Positions 33,528 through 44,058 of a DNA stretch of 64,000 nucleotides are shown here, in pieces. Position 1 is the first letter of the stretch. Each line of letters starts with the position of its first letter. Under the pieces are notes generated by a model that saw only the letters and a list, made by a program, of their open reading frames with translations, did not search any database and was not told the DNA's origin. The translations under genes and the position numbers were made by a program. This DNA is from Epiperipatus broadwayi (Eukaryota > Onychophora > Udeonychophora > Euonychophora > Peripatidae). The stretch spans positions 1,366,001 to 1,430,000 of the forward strand of contig JAQFVV010000230.1 of NCBI GenBank assembly GCA_028023455.1, in the 5' to 3' direction.

Positions 33528-34019
33528 GATACTAATTTAGTCATCTGCATGTAAGGTTATGATAATTAGATATCAAAACATAAAATACTTTCATCTCAAT
33601 TGTCCAGATGATCCCCCCCCCCCATATTTCTTAATTTGCTTACCAGAATGCTGCTCATAGAATTGAGTCAATTATTCAGGGATATATATTAATAAAACCA
33701 AATTATATTGATTCAAAATTATCAATATTAGACAAAGTGAATCAAAATTCATTCCCAATAATTTCACTGCCAAGAATACATATGCTTATCATCATTTCAC
33801 AAAAAGTTAAATTAAATACTATTTTAGTAGCTTTCATTTAGAAGTATGTTCCAAACGTCAATGTAGTTTGTTATTTTATATATAATAAAATAGTATATAT
33901 ATTTTGCATATTAAAATTAACAATGTCTTTGATTATTATTATTTCATTTGACCAACCAGACATCATATGATCTTAAGCATACACATTGCTATTCATTATC
34001 AAATTCTTCTATTTTCATT

Positions 34020-34135
34020 ACTTTTATGCCATCTAGTGAATTACCATATGGATAGGACAACACTGGATAAGGATTTGTTATATACCATCTTCTTGCATCT
34101 ATTGATTACTAAAGTTTACACTATATATCATAAAT
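34020..34135 (+). repeat. Old FB1 relic
   Basis: atggataggacaacactgg, ataaggatttgttat and cttcttgcatctattgatta loosely follow the FB1 block after the ribozyme core. Low similarity. Confidence 0.35.
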
Positions 34136-34635
34136 GGTAAAAATAGAAAAAAATTGGCAATTATTATTATTTATGATTTTGAATCTCTAGCAGACTTCTT
34201 CAGAGCAATTGACAAATATATACATATATTAATATTTTGCACTCACATGTTTATATGCATATAGATAAATTACATACATACATTTGAGCAAATGTCCATA
34301 TATGCCTTTTCACATTTGTCTTCTGCATCTCTCACATTTTCATAATTATAATATATTATAAAAATCAACAAACTTTTTAATATGGACATTAAAAAGGATG
34401 CAATTGGAAATATATAAATATCTATGCATAGATACATTAATAAATTTGTATTCAAATAATAGATATGGAAAAAATAATTATATGATTTTTTGGGTAAAGG
34501 AAGAAAGTATGTATATATGTATGAATATATACATGGAAAACATTAGAATAAATATAATGATATGCATATGTGGTTATATAAGTAATTAATTTGAAAAATA
34601 TATGATATATAATAAAGAATAGAATGGGAAGATTA

Positions 34636-35521
34636 CACCTGGGTTTCATTTTATGCAGTAGATAGGTTCCTCAGAAAATGCGCACAAAAGAAATCGTACA
34701 AAAATAGACTTAACTTACCTTGAAAAATGGGCGATATGTTCCAGTAATTTTCAGAAATCATATAAAAGCAAATCAACAAGGAAAAATTACTTTAAAATTC
34801 ACATTAAAAAAAATAAAGAAATAAAGTATGACTAATAAAAAATTTCAAATATTTGAAAAAAATTAATACAAGACAAACTTTTTATATTAACTACAGTATT
34901 TAATTTTACATTTTTTCATATATTTTAATCATTACCACTATTTGACAATATGTGTTCGTTTGAACTGATAACAAATCAGATTCGTGATATGATGTACAAC
35001 TAGCACCACTTTCAGTCTTGTGCTGTGTCAATGGTTTTCTGTTCCTATATTAAAAAATGAGATCGCAATCAAAACAAAAAGATTATACATTATCATTAGA
35101 AAGATTATTTTTAGTTTAAAAAAATCAATGAAATCTTCATTATTTATTTTAACAATCTAAAAAATTATTTCTGTTATATCTAACAAAATAAGTTTTAAAA
35201 GTTTAAAATTTTTGAATATTTATTGTGATAGTTTTATATGTAAGTATAATCTATTATTATTATCTACTCATTAGTACAAGTAGGTTATTTACATAGAAGC
35301 TAAAATTCTAAATACAGCTTCAGGCTATATTCACATTAGCTGCTAATATAATGTTATATTTTTGAAAAAAAAAAGTATTTCAAGTGAAAATAAGTTATTA
35401 ATAATTTAAATTTTTTGATATCTAATAAATATAGTGAAACATGAAAGATATTAAGAATAAATATGAATTGCATAACTTCAAAATCGCATTAAAATAATCC
35501 GCATAAAACAAGACCCAGGTG
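34636..35521. mobile_element. TA-flanked MITE (Tc1/mariner-like ends)
   Basis: Left end cacctgggtttcattttatg, right end on the opposite strand cacctgggtcttgttttatg, about 18 of 20 matching. TA dinucleotides at 34634-34635 and 35522-35523 flank it. The gttttatgc-type end recalls pogo/Tigger terminal repeats, and a TA target is the rule in the Tc1/mariner superfamily. The 886-bp interior has no transposase frame, so it is non-autonomous. Confidence 0.75.
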
Positions 35522-35523
35522 TA

Positions 35524-36625
35524 TATCCATGTAAACAGAGATAACTTTTAACTTTTGATGTTATTAAAGTAAAATGTTAATATGAATACATGGATATGTA
35601 AATGTGAATGTATAAGTAATTAGCTTGAAAAGGATTGTTGAATAATTGAAACTGTAAGGTGCTAATAAAAAAAGACAAAGTTAAAAATGTAAAAGTGGAA
35701 AAAGTATATATTATAATGAATTCTGATGTTCAATGTATTTTTTACTTTCATAAAAGCTAATAATTTTTCTGCATGTTAATGTGTAAAAAAGATGATCATT
35801 TACATTATTTGAATTATTGTATTTTTAACCATCATGCAACTCTGAGTATCTATTATAAAGTAATAACATAAAGATTGCGAACTCTATCTATTTACATGCA
35901 TGTTTATGCTTGTTATACATTGCACACATAAATTCACTTGTTTAAATACATATTTATTGTCATGTGTTTGTCCCATAATTCATTGTACTATTACCATTTG
36001 CATACACAAAGATTATATGATATTCTTAAAATTGGCTGAAGGAAAAGAGTTTCTTGTTATCTGAAAGGAAAGAATCTTTTGATTCTTCTTTAATGCCTTA
36101 AAAAATGAGCAGAGCAAATTCCTAATATCTATTCCATATGTTGTCATTGCAGTTGTTATTATTAACAAACAAATATGGACAGACTACTCACCAACATTGG
36201 CTCAACCAGCATGATGAGTTTAATGACTCTTCAGAGTTTTAAAATCAACATCATAGATTTTTCCCCATTATTGCTTAATAATTCCTAATTGAAATATCAG
36301 TTGAGTTTTATTGGAGACTGTGGATGATTGTATGAATGACTGATATTTACAATTGTGATAAACAAATCTATATTATAGCCATCATCTCCAAAAATCTGCA
36401 CTACATCAGCCAAGGCAGCAGTTGACAAACAAAGGCAGTGTGTACTAAGAATCTCCTAATTATGGACTCAGTCTTCCATTCAATGATAATCTTTCATCAA
36501 GCTACCTACAATTATTGATCACTTTGAAATGAAGAAAACCACATAAAATGTAAAAAAAAAAAAAAAAGTTAAATATTAAGCAGGATCTTTTTAAACTTTG
36601 GAAAACTCAAAAAATTGACTTGAAA
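35524..36625. other. Mostly unrecognised; one dispersed ~70-bp block
   Basis: agaatcttttgattcttctt to atctattccatat (36065-36135) is repeated, diverged, at 59950-60020. Otherwise no coding or element ends. The A run at 36551-36565 sits just before the RTE copy. Confidence 0.4.
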
Positions 36626-36629
36626 AATT

Positions 36630-37002
36630 GGTTTTCTTTATAACAAAAGTGCAAATATAGAGAATGAAATTTATTATAAATACAAACTGGAAAAACAATA
36701 GTGTGGAGATTGATGGGTATATTAGATGTAATACTGAGATTAGTTACTTAACTTAATGGAAGATATCACATGCGAATAATTCAGGTTTATATCCCAATAA
36801 ATTCTCATTGTGATGAAGTAAAAAAATTTGTATACAGATGTACAAATTGCTATTGACCAGACTGAACAACATTTTAAAATTGGCATGGGAGACTTTAATG
36901 TTAAAATGAGAAAATAATTAAAAGATAAAAATACTGTGGGTTAATTTAATTTTCTATTTTAAAATGAGAGATGTCATAAACTTGAGGAGTTTTTAGAAAA
37001 AG
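36630..37002 (+). pseudogene. RTE LINE: apurinic endonuclease domain
   Basis: Pieces in shifting frames read YLNGRYHMRIIQVYIPINSH, QTEQHFKIGMGDFNVKM and KLEEFLEKENY. These are the middle of an RTE-type AP endonuclease; GDFN holds a catalytic Asp and Asn. The sequence breaks at 37003 where an FB1 element entered and resumes after 38112 with a TNRKIYFKIVMFLIGLTQE-like end of the domain. It is the 5' preserved part of a copy running to 42150. Confidence 0.75.
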
Positions 37003-37203
37003 AAAACTATATTTTATGAATTGCACATGATCTCCATTTCCTATGCTTACACGAGCTGTTAATAGCACTAGCAAACTCCCATACAGTTGTGCCACCATAT
37101 TGGATGAGTAGGCACTATATAGGAATTTTAGAATAAATCTTCTTGCGTCCATTGATTACTAAGGCTTGCACTAGATGGCACTACTATATGAAGAGTTTGC
37201 TAC
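37003..37203 (-). mobile_element. FB1 element, shortened, inside RTE copy
   Basis: Left: complement of the FB1 end (cacatgatctccatttcc, tatgcttacacgagctgtta). Centre: core deleted. Right: ttggatgagtaggcactata to gaagagtttgctac. Flanks ttagaaaaag at 36993-37002 and 37204-37213 are a 10-bp target duplication. Confidence 0.7.
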
Positions 37204-37213
37204 TTAGAAAAAG

Positions 37214-38112
37214 TACAAAGGAAAGTAGGAAAATGAGATGTATGGATAGCAAGGGAGGCAATTCAAGGAGAAATGGGATGGTCAAGTTTTTATATGAGAC
37301 ATGCAAAAAGTAAAATGAAAATGTTTGGTAGATTGCAGTTTATGGATAATAAAAGAATAGCCAAAATAGTATTTAATTGGATTATGACTAAAGGGTAGGC
37401 AACAAGATGGGTGAGAAAGGTAATGCAGTATGCAAAAGATTTGGATAAAGAATTTATATCAGTATATTTGTACAAAAGATGGGATGATTGTGTTAGGAGG
37501 ATTGTTGAGTGTTATAGTAGTAAGGAATGGGATAAAAGAATAGATTCGTTAATAAAGAATAGGAAGTTAGAGAGATGGAGAACTAATATGGAGAATAAAA
37601 AGAGTTTAAATATATATATAGAAGTAAACAGAACATTAGGTATGAGTTAATGTATGATAATAGTAAGGAAAGTAGTTTATTATTTAAGGCTAGAATGGGT
37701 TCTTTAGCAACAAGAGAATATACATGTAAATGGAAAAATATGAGTGATTTAGTCTGTAAATTGTGTAAGGAAGGAATAGAAAATATTAGGCATCTGTTAA
37801 TTGAATGTAAATGCATGAAAATAGAAAGGGTACAAATAATGAAGTTATGGAAGAATAAATATGAAAAAAGTGATTATACAGAAAGTGGGTTATTAGTTTT
37901 TATGCTGGGTTTTGGAAAAGATAAGGGGGATTTAGATATAAAGGCCATAGAGTCTACAAATATTATGGTGTGGAAATGGGATGGAGTAGAATATGGGAAA
38001 ACTTAGAGTGGGGAATGGAAGGTAAAGTGACTAACAGGTTTCTCTGGGCATAGTTGCTGAGAGATTCCTGACTCCATATAAGAAGAATTCACCGTGCATC
38101 GCATCACATTAC
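37214..38112 (+). pseudogene. Z-family LINE, C-terminal ~280 codons and 3' end
   Basis: Best Z copy. Frames give KMKMFGRLQFMDNKRIAKIV, then 37411-37650 with YLYKRWDDCVRRIVECYSSK, and 37650-38006 with LVCKLCKEGIENIRHLLIEC (zf-RVT CxxC...HxxxxC) ending WKWDGVEYGKT and a stop. Only a stop and a frameshift near 37398 and 37650 interrupt it. The 3' tail ends in a short repeat, gcatcgcatcacat. The reverse transcriptase itself is absent: this is a typical 5'-truncated LINE insertion, here into the endonuclease region of the RTE copy. Confidence 0.85.
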
Positions 38113-38352
38113 TATTATGAATTCTTTGTAAAAAAAATGGAAAGAAGTTATAAAAGCATTCAAATGAATGTATAGAAGAATTTGACTATATTTTTAACTA
38201 ATAGAAAAATATATTTCAAAATTGTAATGTTCTTAATAGGTTTAACACAAGAAGTGATCATTGATAAGTGAAATGTAAATTATCATATAATGCTAAATCA
38301 TCCATGTACTTTACAACTGTTACATTGTGCTTTATTTATCACCCTCTTTTAC

Positions 38353-38393
38353 AGTTTACAGTTTCGATTGCCCCAGAAATCTTCTTCAGAACT
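38353..38393 (-). ncRNA. Hammerhead-like core, left arm of FB2
   Basis: Minus strand: AGTT, CTGAAGA (38389-38383), one unpaired A, stem II GATTTC-TGGG-GCAATC with one mismatch, GAAA (38365), CTGT, A17 (38357), then AACT, which pairs with AGTT to give a four-pair stem I. All core residues are intact. GUA is an allowed cleavage triplet (NUH). Confidence 0.55.
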
Positions 38394-38411
38394 TTTTTTA
38401 GGAGATATAAA

Positions 38412-38452
38412 AGTTCTGAAGAAGATTGCTGGGGCAATCAAAACTGTAAACT
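38412..38452 (+). ncRNA. Hammerhead-like core, right arm of FB2 (G12 lost)
   Basis: AGTT, CTGAAGA (38416-38422), perfect six-pair stem II GATTGC-TGGG-GCAATC, then AAAA instead of GAAA, CTGTA and AACT. The conserved G12 is A, so this half is predicted dead while the left-arm copy keeps it. Confidence 0.5.
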
Positions 38453-38799
38453 GTAAAAGAGGGTGATAAATAAAGCATTGTGTAACAGTAGTAAAGTGCA
38501 TGGATGATTTAGTATTGTATGATATACATTTGGCAATGCAATAAGAAATGTAAAATATATATTAATGCAAAAGTAGGAAAATGACAACTATTAGTTGATA
38601 TTTTCATCTTTCAAAAACAATCTGATGAATTTAAATTAGAACTTCTAGATCATATTAAAATATAAATATTATTTGAAGGTGATACAGATTTGACAAGATC
38701 AACAAGAAGATGACATGTATTCCATTGAGAAATGAGTTAAAGATAGTCAGTACAAAAAAAGCAGCAATTTACTAGCAATTTTTCAACTGAGATAGGATA

Positions 38800-39017
38800 A
38801 TAAAAAAATCAAGTCAGATGTCACATGACTTAATTTAATAAAGCTTGTTTTTACAAATTTATATATAAAGCTCACAAAATAAGCTCTTAACAAGCTTTGA
38901 GAATATCCTCAACCCCAGACTGGTTTCTGCTTCTGGCGTTGTTAGAAGCAGAAACTGGTCTGGGGTTGAGGATATTCTCAAAGCTTGTTAAGAGCTTATT
39001 TTGCAAGCTCTATATAT
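38800..39017 (-). mobile_element. FB3 inverted-dimer element
   Basis: Almost perfect arms (38862-38934 and 38944-39017): ttaacaagctttgagaatat with its complement, and ctcaaccccagac with gtctggggttgag. The left side continues alone to 38800. Flanks aactgagataggata (38785-38799) and aactgagataagata (39018-39032) match at 14 of 15. Beside the centre, gcagaaactggtctggggtt equals the 3' half of a hammerhead core (GAAA, short stem III, GUC, stem I); the CUGANGA half was lost at the junction. Confidence 0.8.
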
Positions 39018-39464
39018 AACTGAGATAAGATATATATGAAGAAAGAAAAGAATGACAATATTTTGAAATATCTAGAATTCTGAAAAATGATATGACAAAA
39101 AGTTAATAATGATATAAGCAAAAAAAAACTGTTAATTGACATAGAAAGCTTTACAACAAAATTAAAATGTCAAAAATACAAACCAAAATCTTAGTATTGG
39201 AAGAAAAATTATTTCAGCAATAAAAAAAAAATGGAATTATTAAACAATAAAGAAAGTGATATCATAAAATGTGTGGCATAATTCTACAAAAATATAATAT
39301 AACAATAAAAAAAACCCCAGTGTCTCCTCCAATTATCACATCTTCTAAATTACACAGAGGCAAAACTCTCCATACAGTAGTGCCACTCAGTGCAAGTGAG
39401 AATAATCAATAGATGCAGGAAGGTTTGTGCATAAAATCCCTTTCTCATGCCTACTCATCCAATA

Positions 39465-39507
39465 TCCCCAGACTAGTTTCTGTCTTGTGGCCTTCGTCAG
39501 TGAGGAG
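39465..39507 (-). ncRNA. Hammerhead-like core, intact residues, FB1 left arm
   Basis: Minus strand: TCCTCA, CTGACGA (39500-39494), stem II GGC-CACAA-GAC with one mismatch, GAAA (39480), AC-TA-GT, C17 (39471), TGGGGA. Stem I has six pairs including one G-U. U7 to C is tolerated in the CUGANGA consensus. Stem II is weakened. Confidence 0.6.
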
Positions 39508-39533
39508 CTTGTGGTTTTCATCAGTGAGGAGCT

Positions 39534-39576
39534 CCTCACTGTTGAAAGCCACAAGCTAGAAACTAATCTGGGGATA
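39534..39576 (+). ncRNA. Hammerhead core, mutated, FB1 right arm
   Basis: CTGTTGA has lost A6 and GAAACTAATC has lost G16.2. Predicted inactive. Confidence 0.45.
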
Positions 39577-39739
39577 CTGGATGAGAAGGCACTAGATAGG
39601 GGTTTTATACACAAACCTTCCTGCTTCCATTGATTACTCTGTTTGGCACAGGGTGGCACTGCTGTATGGAGAGTTTTGCCTTTGTGAAAAACGGCTTGTG
39701 TAAGCATAAAGAATGGTGATCATGTGATGTTTCATGATC

Positions 39740-40300
39740 TTCTAAATTACTACATATTTTAAATAAAGAGGTGAGATATGCAATTATATCTAATAAAAAA
39801 AAAATTTCCAGGAAACGATGGCATTATTATTCACATCTTAAAAAAAGGCAGGTAAAGAAATAAAATAAAAAATGTTGGCAAAACAATATACCAAATATCT
39901 AAATAATAAAGTTATATCTGAGAATTGTAAGAATGCAGTAATGATATTAATATTTTAAAAAATTGATAAAAAAAGATATAAAAAATTACAATTCTGTACA
40001 AAATCTTTACCAAAATAAATTACAACTAGTCTGAAGCAAACTTTGAATTCAATCCAACTAACAAACTGGATTTAAAAGTGGTTTCACCATTCTAGATTAT
40101 ATTCAAGTATTGAGAGGAGCCATAGAAATAACCAATGTATACAAATTGACATTATAATTTGGATTTGTAGATTTGATTCTGTATTTTCAAAATGGTTTAA
40201 AATTTTGAATCATCAAAATATAGACCCAGAATATCATATTCTGAAAAATATTTATCAAAATAAGATTAGTTTACATGGACTACAGAAAAAAAAAAGCACC
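39740..40300 (+). pseudogene. RTE LINE: reverse transcriptase N-terminal half
   Basis: Continues the copy begun at 36630. Readable pieces are KKFPGNDGIIIHILKKAGKE (the PGxDGI box), ENCKNAVMILIF-like sequence (the IVxIFKKGDK box), FTILDYIQVLRGAIEITNVY after a decayed QTGFKSG, and FGFVDF, which holds the first catalytic Asp position. Many stops. It ends at the 11-bp duplication that marks the next FB1 insertion. Confidence 0.75.
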
Positions 40301-40311
40301 GATAAAGGTAT

Positions 40312-41192
40312 CAAACCATTAAAACATCACATGGTCTCCATTTCTTAGGCTTACACAAGCTGTTAAAACAGTAATGTGATGTGATGTATTGTGGCTTCTC
40401 TTAAACAATGTCAAGAATATCCCAGCAATTATGCCCAGATAAACCTGTTAACCACTTTATTTTCCATTCCCCACTCTAAATTTTCCCATATTCTGCTCCA
40501 TCCCATTTTCACAACATAATCTTTGTCAACTCTATAACCTTTATATCTAAATTCCCTTTATCTTTTCCCAAACCCAGCATAAAAACCAATAATTCACTTT
40601 CAGTATAATCACTTTTTTTCATATTTATTCTTCCATAACTTCATTATATGTGCCCTTTCTGTTTTCAAGCATTTACATTCTATTAACAAATGCCTAATAT
40701 TTTCTATTCCTTCCTTACATAATTTACAAAATAAATCTCCAGTCAGTACTGCCATCCAGTGCAAGCCATAGTAATTAATGGATGCTAGAAAGTTTGTGCA
40801 TAAAATTTCTATCTAGTGACTTCATCCTAATAATCAATAGATGCTAGAAGGTTAATGCATACAATTTCTATCTTGTGACTTCATCCTGTATGATTATACA
40901 AGTAAATTGGTTTCGATTAAAAACATTATTGTGTTTTCATTTTGAGCTTATAGTTTTATAGTTAACTAAACAGGTAAAATGTGACTGTTGGAGAGTTGCA
41001 TTAAATCCAAAGATCTAAGGTTACAGTGTTCTCAAACCCAAGGTTTTTCATTGATAAAATCCACAAGCTAAAAACTTGTCTGGAGATATTGGACGAGTAG
41101 GTAGTATATAGGGATTTTATGCACTAATTTTCTAATATCCATTGATTTTTATGGCTTCTACTGGATGGCATTACGAATGAGAATTTGCTATT
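40312..41192 (-). mobile_element. FB1 element, opposite orientation, with nested Z LINE
   Basis: Left end caaaccattaaaacatcac is the complement of the FB1 3' end. After a Z-family insertion (40375-40741) the arm resumes at tactgccatccagtgcaagc. The right arm runs through a diverged unit (aaggtttttcattgataaaa, gtctggagatattggacgag) and stops at gagaatttgctatt. Target duplication gataaaggtat at 40301-40311 and 41193-41203 encloses the whole composite. The single complete end is on the left here, so it inserted in the other direction from the copies at 39354 and 46178. Confidence 0.8.
40375..40741 (-). pseudogene. Z-family LINE 3' end, nested in FB1
   Basis: Minus-strand copy of the Z tail: ttttccattccccactctaa, cccattttcacaacataatc, and text corresponding to the complement of the zf-RVT codons near 40690-40735. 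Ends at aatgtgatgtgatg (left). Truncated within the zinc-binding motif. Confidence 0.8.
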
Positions 41193-41203
41193 GATAAAGG
41201 TAT

Positions 41204-42150
41204 ATGACATGGTGATTCCATATCTTCAAAATATTTTACAGAAGTTTTACAATAAGTATTTTGTGAAATAAAATGGGAAATAAATCAATAAATGGATTTT
41301 ATTTAAAACATCCAAATTAAGATGGTGTGGTTAGTTTTTTAAAATAATGTTTGAGACGTTCAAAAAATGTGGCAAAAGTTAGCAGATGAAACTAAGAATG
41401 TAGGATCAAGCATTGTGGGCCTAATGGTTAGCATAGCCGCTTTACAAGCAGCTAGCCCGGGTTCGCTTCCCAGTCAATGCATTAACATAAAAAAAAAGAA
41501 TGTAGGATCATATATAAATATTAAAAAAAACTAAAGTAATATTGATTGGATTTTTTTAGAAGAAAATAAAGATTGGTAATAGTGAATTAAAAGAAGTTAA
41601 CAGCTACAAATATTTTGGTCAGTATACTAATAAAGACAAAAACATAAGAAATGAAATTAATCTAGAATTAAACTTGGATAGAGTGCTTTTGATGCTTAAA
41701 ATTAAAAGAAAATATGCCCACGTGTTTGAAAAAGTACGTTTTTTAATAGATGTGTTGTACCAGTTCTTAAATATAGATCTGAGATTTGGATACTTAATAA
41801 AAGAATAATACAGAGACTTAAGTTATATGTTGGGAGTTATTAGAAGTGATCAAAAGTGAAATGCACGGATAAGAAAACAAATAGGTACCATTAACCTTAT
41901 TGGAAAAATTAAGTTCTTGAAATGAAGGGGAAATGGATATATTGTTAAGAAAAATAATAAATTGATAGTTGAAGTCTAAACTGGTTATCAAGAGATTGTA
42001 AATATCTAAAAAATTACCTTATGTGGGACGAATTAATAAAATAAGGAAATTTGCTTGTGCAATGTGAAAAAGAGAGGTTATAAATCAGAGATACTGGATT
42101 AAGCCTGGGAGAGAGGGAGCATCCTGCAGTGGTTTGACAGTGGTTGAAAA
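41204..42150 (+). pseudogene. RTE LINE: RT C-terminal half and 3' end
   Basis: Final part of the nested copy. Pieces read DVQKMWQKLADETKNVGSYI, then after an S1 insertion INIKKTKVILIGF, NSELKEVNSYKYFGQYTNKD, KYAHVFEKVRFLIDVLYQFL and SYMLGVIRSDQK. The order matches the thumb and C-terminal region of RTE polyproteins. The YADD line is destroyed. The 3' terminus gcatcctgcagtggttt is followed by GATGA. With the insertions removed, the copy 36630-42150 is about 2.6 kb, near the usual RTE length of about 3.2 kb. Confidence 0.75.
41406..41495 (+). repeat. S1 SINE inside RTE copy
   Basis: Head caagcattgtgggcctaatg, A box (ctaatggttagcat), perfect B-box arm (cccgggttcgcttccca) and A run. aagaatgtaggatca occurs at 41394-41408 and 41496-41510. 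Confidence 0.85.
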
Positions 42151-44058
42151 TGATGAACATTAAAAAATATTTTCAGACTAAATAAATATTAGATTTACAA
42201 ACAAAATTTGTAACTTAATTATTAAATTTTTAAAGAAATAAAAATCCATCGTTTTAAAATAGTGGGGGGGGGGGGGTTGTAATTAAGGATTATTCGACCG
42301 AAATTTTAACATTCATACGTTTTGAACGTTATGCCGATTCTAAAACGAGTCCGATTTTTTTTTTTTTTTTAGTTTTGATCGTCGTTTTACGGTAACTAAA
42401 ACCCAGTAATAAATAAATGGTATATTTTCGGCTTTCAGTTATTAATCAATATATTTCACAATACAGTATATTAAATTTTTTAAATAATATACATTACTCG
42501 AATTAATATTTATGAACTTCAAAGTCATATAATAGTTGAAATATAATCAATTTATTAAATTTAGCATTTATTTTTAGAAGTTTGTTTTCAATTGTATATG
42601 GAAAAATATGCCTTTTCCTCTCTGTCCTTTAAAACTTCCTTGGATTGGTTTATAATAGGCATTATTAACCTTTGAACTGGGAAAGCGATCGTCAATTAAT
42701 CTCGCAATAAAATAAATGATAATTAAATTTATAATGAAGGCAAAAAGAATACTCATATGTAAAAGTAAGTGAGAAAATATCTAATTTATCAAAATTTGAA
42801 CTCATTTGCCATATTAAGAGAGAGAGAGAAGGAACGGGAGGGGGGGGTATTTAAGCAAATATTTTTTTCTAATTGATATAAATGAGTCCAATAACTGCGA
42901 AATATTTCATTACATAGATCGCTTAGACAGAGGGGGAAAAAGAGGAAGAGATTTGTCAATGTCGCGGAGAAAGACAGCTAGTGTGAAGAAGTTTAATATT
43001 TCAAGAAAATTGAAGCATCAGTTTCAAATTTAATTTCCTATAAAAAGGCAATATTCAAACAAATGACATTTCAGCGGGATAATCATTGTCCAATACGAAG
43101 CTATATTTTTTTGTTTATGTCTAAAGGGAAGATAAAATTGATTTACATGATTTTTATTTTAGCTATAGCTAGGAAGGTTAAAAGTACTCTTTAATAGCCC
43201 ACTGCAGATACTTCAAGAGAAATAACAAAGAGGAGACAGTACTCACTACTCATCAGGCTTTCAAATTTCAGTTGGAATTTGAGCAATTTTTTTATCCTTG
43301 TTCTAATATATCTCTAAAAATAGCTAGAATACCTATTTATTGACCAACATTGAATGGTTGATTGGCTTGTTGTAGGTTGCATATCTGAAGCAAAAATTTC
43401 AAGTCTGTTAAAAAGTTCACTTTTACTCAGCCCAAATACGTTTTGATTATACATATACACACTATAAAATCATAAATAAAAATATATGCCTATATCTATT
43501 TATTTAATATAAGGTATTTTTTTACGGTTAACTATTTGCAAATTTTATAGTGGAATCTGAAAATATTCCAAATAGGAAATAGATTTATTAATGGCTACAG
43601 TTAAGATTTTCAATGCAGAATAGTACACACAGATTGGCAGGACCAGTGCCAAATGACTTGCAAGATCTGTATCACAGGTGGGCATTGGACCTGTAAGGTC
43701 TGAAAATGAAAGGCACCATGTAATGAAACATTTTTTATGCTATTTCAAAAATTGAATTATAGATAAACATACATTAGTTTGGTAGTATATTGGACAATAC
43801 CTACATATATCACTGCATTTATAGTTTTGCAATTTTAAATAACTTGTTTAATTGAATATTTTTGTAATGGTGAATTATCATTTATTTATGTTAATATATG
43901 ACATAAAAATAATATTAGTTTTGACTTTCTTTCTTAAAAAATTTAGTAAATAGATTCCAAAAAGAAATTATCTGATTACCAGAACTAAAAAAAAAAAAAG
44001 TTACGTAGTTAGTTATCTTTATGTCCAGAAAAAAAAGTTGGGGAGAGATACTTTATAC
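42151..44058. other. Mostly unrecognised; one S5 repeat copy
   Basis: S5-like block at about 43305-43420 (gctagaatacctatttattg, ccaacattgaatggttgatt). G runs near 42265 and 42841, T run near 42355. The stretch 43620-43720 is slightly richer in G+C, without coding similarity. Confidence 0.4.

Larger units (their letters stand above)
38280..38544 (+). mobile_element. FB2 inverted-dimer element
   Basis: Arms 38288-38396 and 38410-38523 pair almost throughout. Examples are ctttatttatcaccctcttt with its complement, and atgctaaatcatccatgtac with gtgcatggatgatttagtat. The right side extends to caatgcaataa. Flanks gaaatgtaaa at 38270-38279 and 38545-38554 are a 10-bp target duplication inside the RTE copy. 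The centre is a short A/T spacer between two hammerhead-like cores pointing outward. Confidence 0.85.
39354..39736 (+). mobile_element. FB1 inverted-dimer element inside RTE copy
   Basis: Left arm begins ggcaaaactctccatacag; right arm ends tatggagagttttgcc and then extends to gtgatcatgtgatgtttcatg. Perfect 14-bp target duplication atcttctaaattac at 39340-39353 and 39737-39750. The centre carries hammerhead-like cores in both orientations plus a partial third copy of the CUGAUGA half (near 39515-39532). Confidence 0.9.

Noticed and set aside
41047-41085. Hammerhead in the FB1 copy at 40312
   Set aside because: TTGATAA and AAAAC replace the core; only homology to FB1 supports it.
42265-42275. 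G and C homopolymer runs (also 8347, 24726, 33607) as G-quadruplex sites
   Set aside because: Single runs without the four tracts needed; likely slippage or sequencing-prone homopolymers.
43620-43720. More G+C-rich block as exon or element end
   Set aside because: No frame, terminal repeat or second copy in the window.
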